Assembly: GCA_031410595.1 (NCBI GenBank)
Contig: JANNZM010000025.1
Span: 1 to 64,000 of the forward strand
From: JANMCE01 sp031410595
GTDB taxonomy: Bacteria > Actinomycetota > Acidimicrobiia > Acidimicrobiales > Ilumatobacteraceae
Length of the DNA stretch: 64,000 bases
Reading direction: 5' to 3'
Positions 61,247-64,000 of this stretch are shown piece after piece. Position 1 is the first letter of the stretch. Every line of letters starts with the position of its first letter. The position numbers and the translations under genes are program-made. The notes beneath the pieces are model-generated. The model was not told where the DNA came from and ran no database searches. It was given only the letters and a program-made list of their open reading frames with translations.

Positions 61247-63805
61247 ATGGCCACGACCCCCAACCTAGTGTCCGGTGATACAAACCAGACGCGTATCTTG
61301 TTGGCGTACTCGTTGTTCCTCACCGCTTTGGGGACCGCGTTGCTGCGCCTGCTGGTCACGTCGACCGGAGCCGTCGACGTTCGCTTTCGCATGGCGTGGC
61401 CACTGTTCTTCATCCTGATGTTCCTTGCCGAGTCGTACCCGGTTCGTTATCACCTGCGCTCGACGTCCTATTCAGTAACGCTCACCGAGATCCCCCTGGT
61501 GCTCGCGTTGCTCAGCGAGCAGACGCGCCACATCCTGTTAATCGCTGGACTCGCGGTGCTGAGCGCGCGAATCTTCGTTCGCAAAGGGCGTGGCGCAAAA
61601 CTGGCGTGCAACACGGCGCTCACGTTTTTTGAACACGCCACGCTGGTCGCTGTCTACCAGTCGGTTAGTGGAGGCGCATCCATTTTGGCGCCCCGAACAT
61701 GGTTGGCGATCATCACTTCCATCGCGCTGATGAACACCGTCGGTAATACGGCTCTGCATGGCGGACTCCACATTCTCGGCGAGCGATTCTCCCGTCAAAG
61801 CCTTTCTGCATCCGTGAACTTCGTCGCATCCTCAATAGGGTTGAGTGGACTTGTTACCGTGGCCGCTGCGTCTTTTCAGATCTCGCCGCTTTCGCTGCCG
61901 GTGCTTGCTGCCATTGCGGCGATTGTGATCTTCGGCTTCATTCGTTACAGCCGTTTGCGCCAGCGTTACGAGTCCCTTCACCTCCTGCATGGTTTCATCT
62001 CTGGAATGAGTCGCAGTCACAAGTTCGATGACCTACTCGACAGTGTGCTGGCGCAACTCTGCGATGCCATGGGTGCCGTCAGTGTCGAGATTGTGCTCCT
62101 CGACGGTCCATCGGCCGGGCCCCGTCGATCATCCGATGGCGTAGTGAAGGGGCTTCCGGCCGAAGGTGACTGGGTTTGGGTTCGCGCCATCGACCAGCAG
62201 GAGGCCCTGTTGCTCGCACCCGGCCGCGCCGACTCCGGTGAAGACGACTATTTGTCACGGTACGGCATCAAGGATGTGATGGTCGCACCACTCACCGGTG
62301 ATGACGGCGTGATCGCCCTGTTGGCGGTTTGCAGCAGGTCAGGCGGCACCGGCAAATTCACCACCGAAGATCGCGACAACCTGATGACCATCGCCAAGCA
62401 CGTGACCGTGGCCGTGCAGAACTCCAACCTCATCAGTCGGCTCGGTCAGGAAATGCAACACCGAGAACATCAAGCCCTGCATGATGCGCTGACCAACATG
62501 GCAAACCGTACCTCGTTCGCCCGGCGGGTGGCCGAACATCTTGATGCGCTCGACGGAAGCGGTGCACCATTCGGTGTCGGGATCATCGACCTCAACCGCT
62601 TCAAGGAAATCAACGACACCCTTGGTCTCGATGTCGGCGATGAGCTGCTCCAGATCGCCGCGCAACGGATCTCGAGCTGCCTTCCCCCCGATGCATTCGC
62701 AGCGCGTCTCGGGGGCGACGAGTTTGCGGTCCTCTTCGCAAACGTCGAAGACAAGGCGCATCTTGCCGAACGGGCCAAGGTCATCCAGCAGGCCTTCGTG
62801 GAGCCGTTCGGACTCCGCGACATTCAGGTGCCAATGGACGTCGCGGCCGGATTCGCTCTTGCGCCCGACGACGGGCGTGACCAACGGCTTCTCCTCAAGC
62901 GCGCCGAAGTAGCCATGTACGCGGCCAAGGAACATCGAACGTCTGCGGTGGCCCTCTACCACCCCGATCAGGAACGATCGAGCGAGCGCCAACTCGGCCT
63001 CGTGACCGACCTACGAAGAGCCATCGACCACGACCAGATCATTGCCTTCTACCAGCCGAAAGCCGACCTGCGAACGGGTGCAATTGTTGGGGCTGAGGCC
63101 TTGGTGCGCTGGAACCACGATCGCCTCGGTTGGGTCCGCCCAGACGAGTTCATCCCGCTCGCAGAGCATACCGGTCTCATCGGATCGCTCACCAGCCGCA
63201 TTCTTCAGCAAGCGATTGAGCAATGCGCCGTATGGCGATCACTCGGACACCCGCTCACCATCGCAGTCAACATCTCGCACCGCTCACTGGAGGACCCGGG
63301 TTTCGCCACCGAAATTGCGTCCCTGCTCTGGCGCTACGACCTGCCGGCCGACGCCCTGACCCTCGAAGTGACCGAGAGGGGTTTGGTGCAGGACGCCGAA
63401 GATGTCCGCTCCACCATGCGCACGCTCCGCGATACGGGAGTGCGATTCTCGATCGATGATTTCGGCACCGGCTACTCGTCACTCTCATACCTCGCACGAC
63501 TTCACGTGAACGAGGTCAAAATCGATCGTTCCTTCGTGAAGGACGTGTTGCATTCGGCCTCAAGTCGAACGATCGTGAGCGCCGTCGTGCAGATAGCCCG
63601 CAGTCTCGATCTGACCACGGTCGCCGAAGGAATCGAGGATCGCGCCACCTGGGACACCCTCTCGAACCTTGGATGCGACAACATGCAGGGGTATGTGCTT
63701 TCACCGGCGGTGGCCTCGGCGGCGTTCCTCACTCTGATCAGCCAGCATGACGCCAGCCTGTGGCGGGTTGGCCCGGCCCTCGCCCGACGAAGCAAGCCCG
63801 CCTAG
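61247..63805 (+). CDS. Membrane GAF-GGDEF-EAL cyclic-di-GMP enzyme
   Basis: The 852-residue protein has about six N-terminal membrane helices (residues 13-235) and a GAF-like sensor (about 250-395). The GGDEF domain has an intact RLGGDEFAVLF near residue 490. The EAL domain has GAEALVRW near 616, VNISHRSLEDP and DDFGTGYSSLSYLARL, so both synthase and phosphodiesterase motifs look intact. ATG 61247 has GAGGA upstream. It ends in a 4-base tail-to-tail overlap with the next gene. Confidence 0.92.
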   Translation: MATTPNLVSGDTNQTRILLAYSLFLTALGTALLRLLVTSTGAVDVRFRMAWPLFFILMFLAESYPVRYHLRSTSYSVTLTEIPLVLALLSEQTRHILLIAGLAVLSARIFVRKGRGAKLACNTALTFFEHATLVAVYQSVSGGASILAPRTWLAIITSIALMNTVGNTALHGGLHILGERFSRQSLSASVNFVASSIGLSGLVTVAAASFQISPLSLPVLAAIAAIVIFGFIRYSRLRQRYESLHLLHGFISGMSRSHKFDDLLDSVLAQLCDAMGAVSVEIVLLDGPSAGPRRSSDGVVKGLPAEGDWVWVRAIDQQEALLLAPGRADSGEDDYLSRYGIKDVMVAPLTGDDGVIALLAVCSRSGGTGKFTTEDRDNLMTIAKHVTVAVQNSNLISRLGQEMQHREHQALHDALTNMANRTSFARRVAEHLDALDGSGAPFGVGIIDLNRFKEINDTLGLDVGDELLQIAAQRISSCLPPDAFAARLGGDEFAVLFANVEDKAHLAERAKVIQQAFVEPFGLRDIQVPMDVAAGFALAPDDGRDQRLLLKRAEVAMYAAKEHRTSAVALYHPDQERSSERQLGLVTDLRRAIDHDQIIAFYQPKADLRTGAIVGAEALVRWNHDRLGWVRPDEFIPLAEHTGLIGSLTSRILQQAIEQCAVWRSLGHPLTIAVNISHRSLEDPGFATEIASLLWRYDLPADALTLEVTERGLVQDAEDVRSTMRTLRDTGVRFSIDDFGTGYSSLSYLARLHVNEVKIDRSFVKDVLHSASSRTIVSAVVQIARSLDLTTVAEGIEDRATWDTLSNLGCDNMQGYVLSPAVASAAFLTLISQHDASLWRVGPALARRSKPA

Positions 63806-64000
63806 CTCAGCAGCCCAGCACGATGCTCGGGCGCCGCGATGGCTGCGAGACGACGGCCCCGCTCAACGTCGCCGACTCCGCGCATATCGGCGATTCCGTG
63901 TTCAGTGACGACGACGCTGACGTCGCATTTGGGCGTGGAGACCACCTCGGTCATTCGGACGATGTTGGACGCGCCCTTCGATGTGGTGGATCGCAGTGCA
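63802..64000 (-). CDS. Acetyl-CoA hydrolase/CoA-transferase family protein, C-terminal end
   Basis: Only the last 65 or so residues are in the window. They read SNIVRMTEVVSTPKCDVSV, VVTEHGIADMRGVGDVERG and RRLAAIAAPEHRAGLLS. The VVTEHGxAxxRG motif is characteristic of the C-terminal domain of acetyl-CoA hydrolase/4-hydroxybutyrate CoA-transferases. The stop overlaps that of the GGDEF-EAL gene. Confidence 0.85.
   Translation of the reverse strand, partial: ALRSTTSKGASNIVRMTEVVSTPKCDVSVVVTEHGIADMRGVGDVERGRRLAAIAAPEHRAGLLS

Overview
The window is GC-rich chromosomal DNA from an actinobacterium, most likely a member of the Acidimicrobiia; that class assignment is inference. The evidence is two WhiB-type Fe-S regulators, a DUF222/13E12-type HNH nuclease gene, a WhiG/FliA-type sigma factor, leaderless GTG starts, and a gene order like that of mycobacteria (comM-dprA-xerC-...-rpsB-tsf-pyrH-frr-cdsA-dxr-rip1-ispG, then proS, rimP-nusA-ylxR-infB-rbfA-truB-ribF-rpsO-pnp-pepR).

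Layout. 1-2.6 kb: a likely accessory segment with visibly lower GC at its left end. It holds a membrane zinc-metalloprotease cut by the window edge, a HEPN/nucleotidyltransferase pair and an Apea-like HEPN protein, all on the 3' side of a tRNA-Leu(TAG). 2.9-13.8 kb: a Nudix/HerA-like ATPase pair, WhiB, a SufR-type regulator, two secreted lipoproteins (one a NodB-like protein without its catalytic aspartates), two coupled PLP enzymes, clpP and a small lipoprotein. 13.8-27.1 kb: one long rightward block for DNA uptake and recombination (comM, dprA, xerC), a sigma factor, a degenerate M23 protein, translation (rpsB, tsf, frr), UMP kinase, phospholipid and isoprenoid synthesis (cdsA, dxr, ispG) and a site-2 protease. 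27.1-29.9 kb: manA and a membrane-anchored molybdopterin oxidoreductase on the minus strand. 30.0-41.0 kb: proS, a PIG-V-like mannosyltransferase, and the rimP-nusA-ylxR-infB-ylxP-rbfA-truB-ribF operon. 41.0-44.3 kb: an ABC uptake system with a TetR repressor. 44.4-48.6 kb: rpsO, pnp and an M16 peptidase. 48.9-64 kb: accessory and metabolic genes, namely an HNH nuclease, DUF2071, transsulfuration enzymes, a flippase-like membrane protein, a photolyase cluster, a second WhiB, a GGDEF-EAL protein and the end of a CoA-transferase.

The most unusual feature is the photolyase cluster (55.7-60.4 kb). An Fe-S bacterial cryptochrome/photolyase lies tail to tail with a second photolyase-like gene whose FAD-binding domain comes first and whose alpha/beta domain comes last, the reverse of the normal order. 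That gene is translationally coupled to a DUF2256 zinc-finger protein and follows an SDR, and a renalase-like FAD oxidoreductase is divergent from the SDR. The clearest regulatory signal is a duplicated promoter/operator in the ABC/TetR locus: both copies have a TTGACT -35, a 17-nt spacer containing a TAGAAGA-A-TCTTCTA-type palindrome, a -10 box, and a GTG start exactly 6 nt after the -10. Several core genes also show hairpins in their leaders (rpsB, rimP, ylxP, rpsO, pnp).
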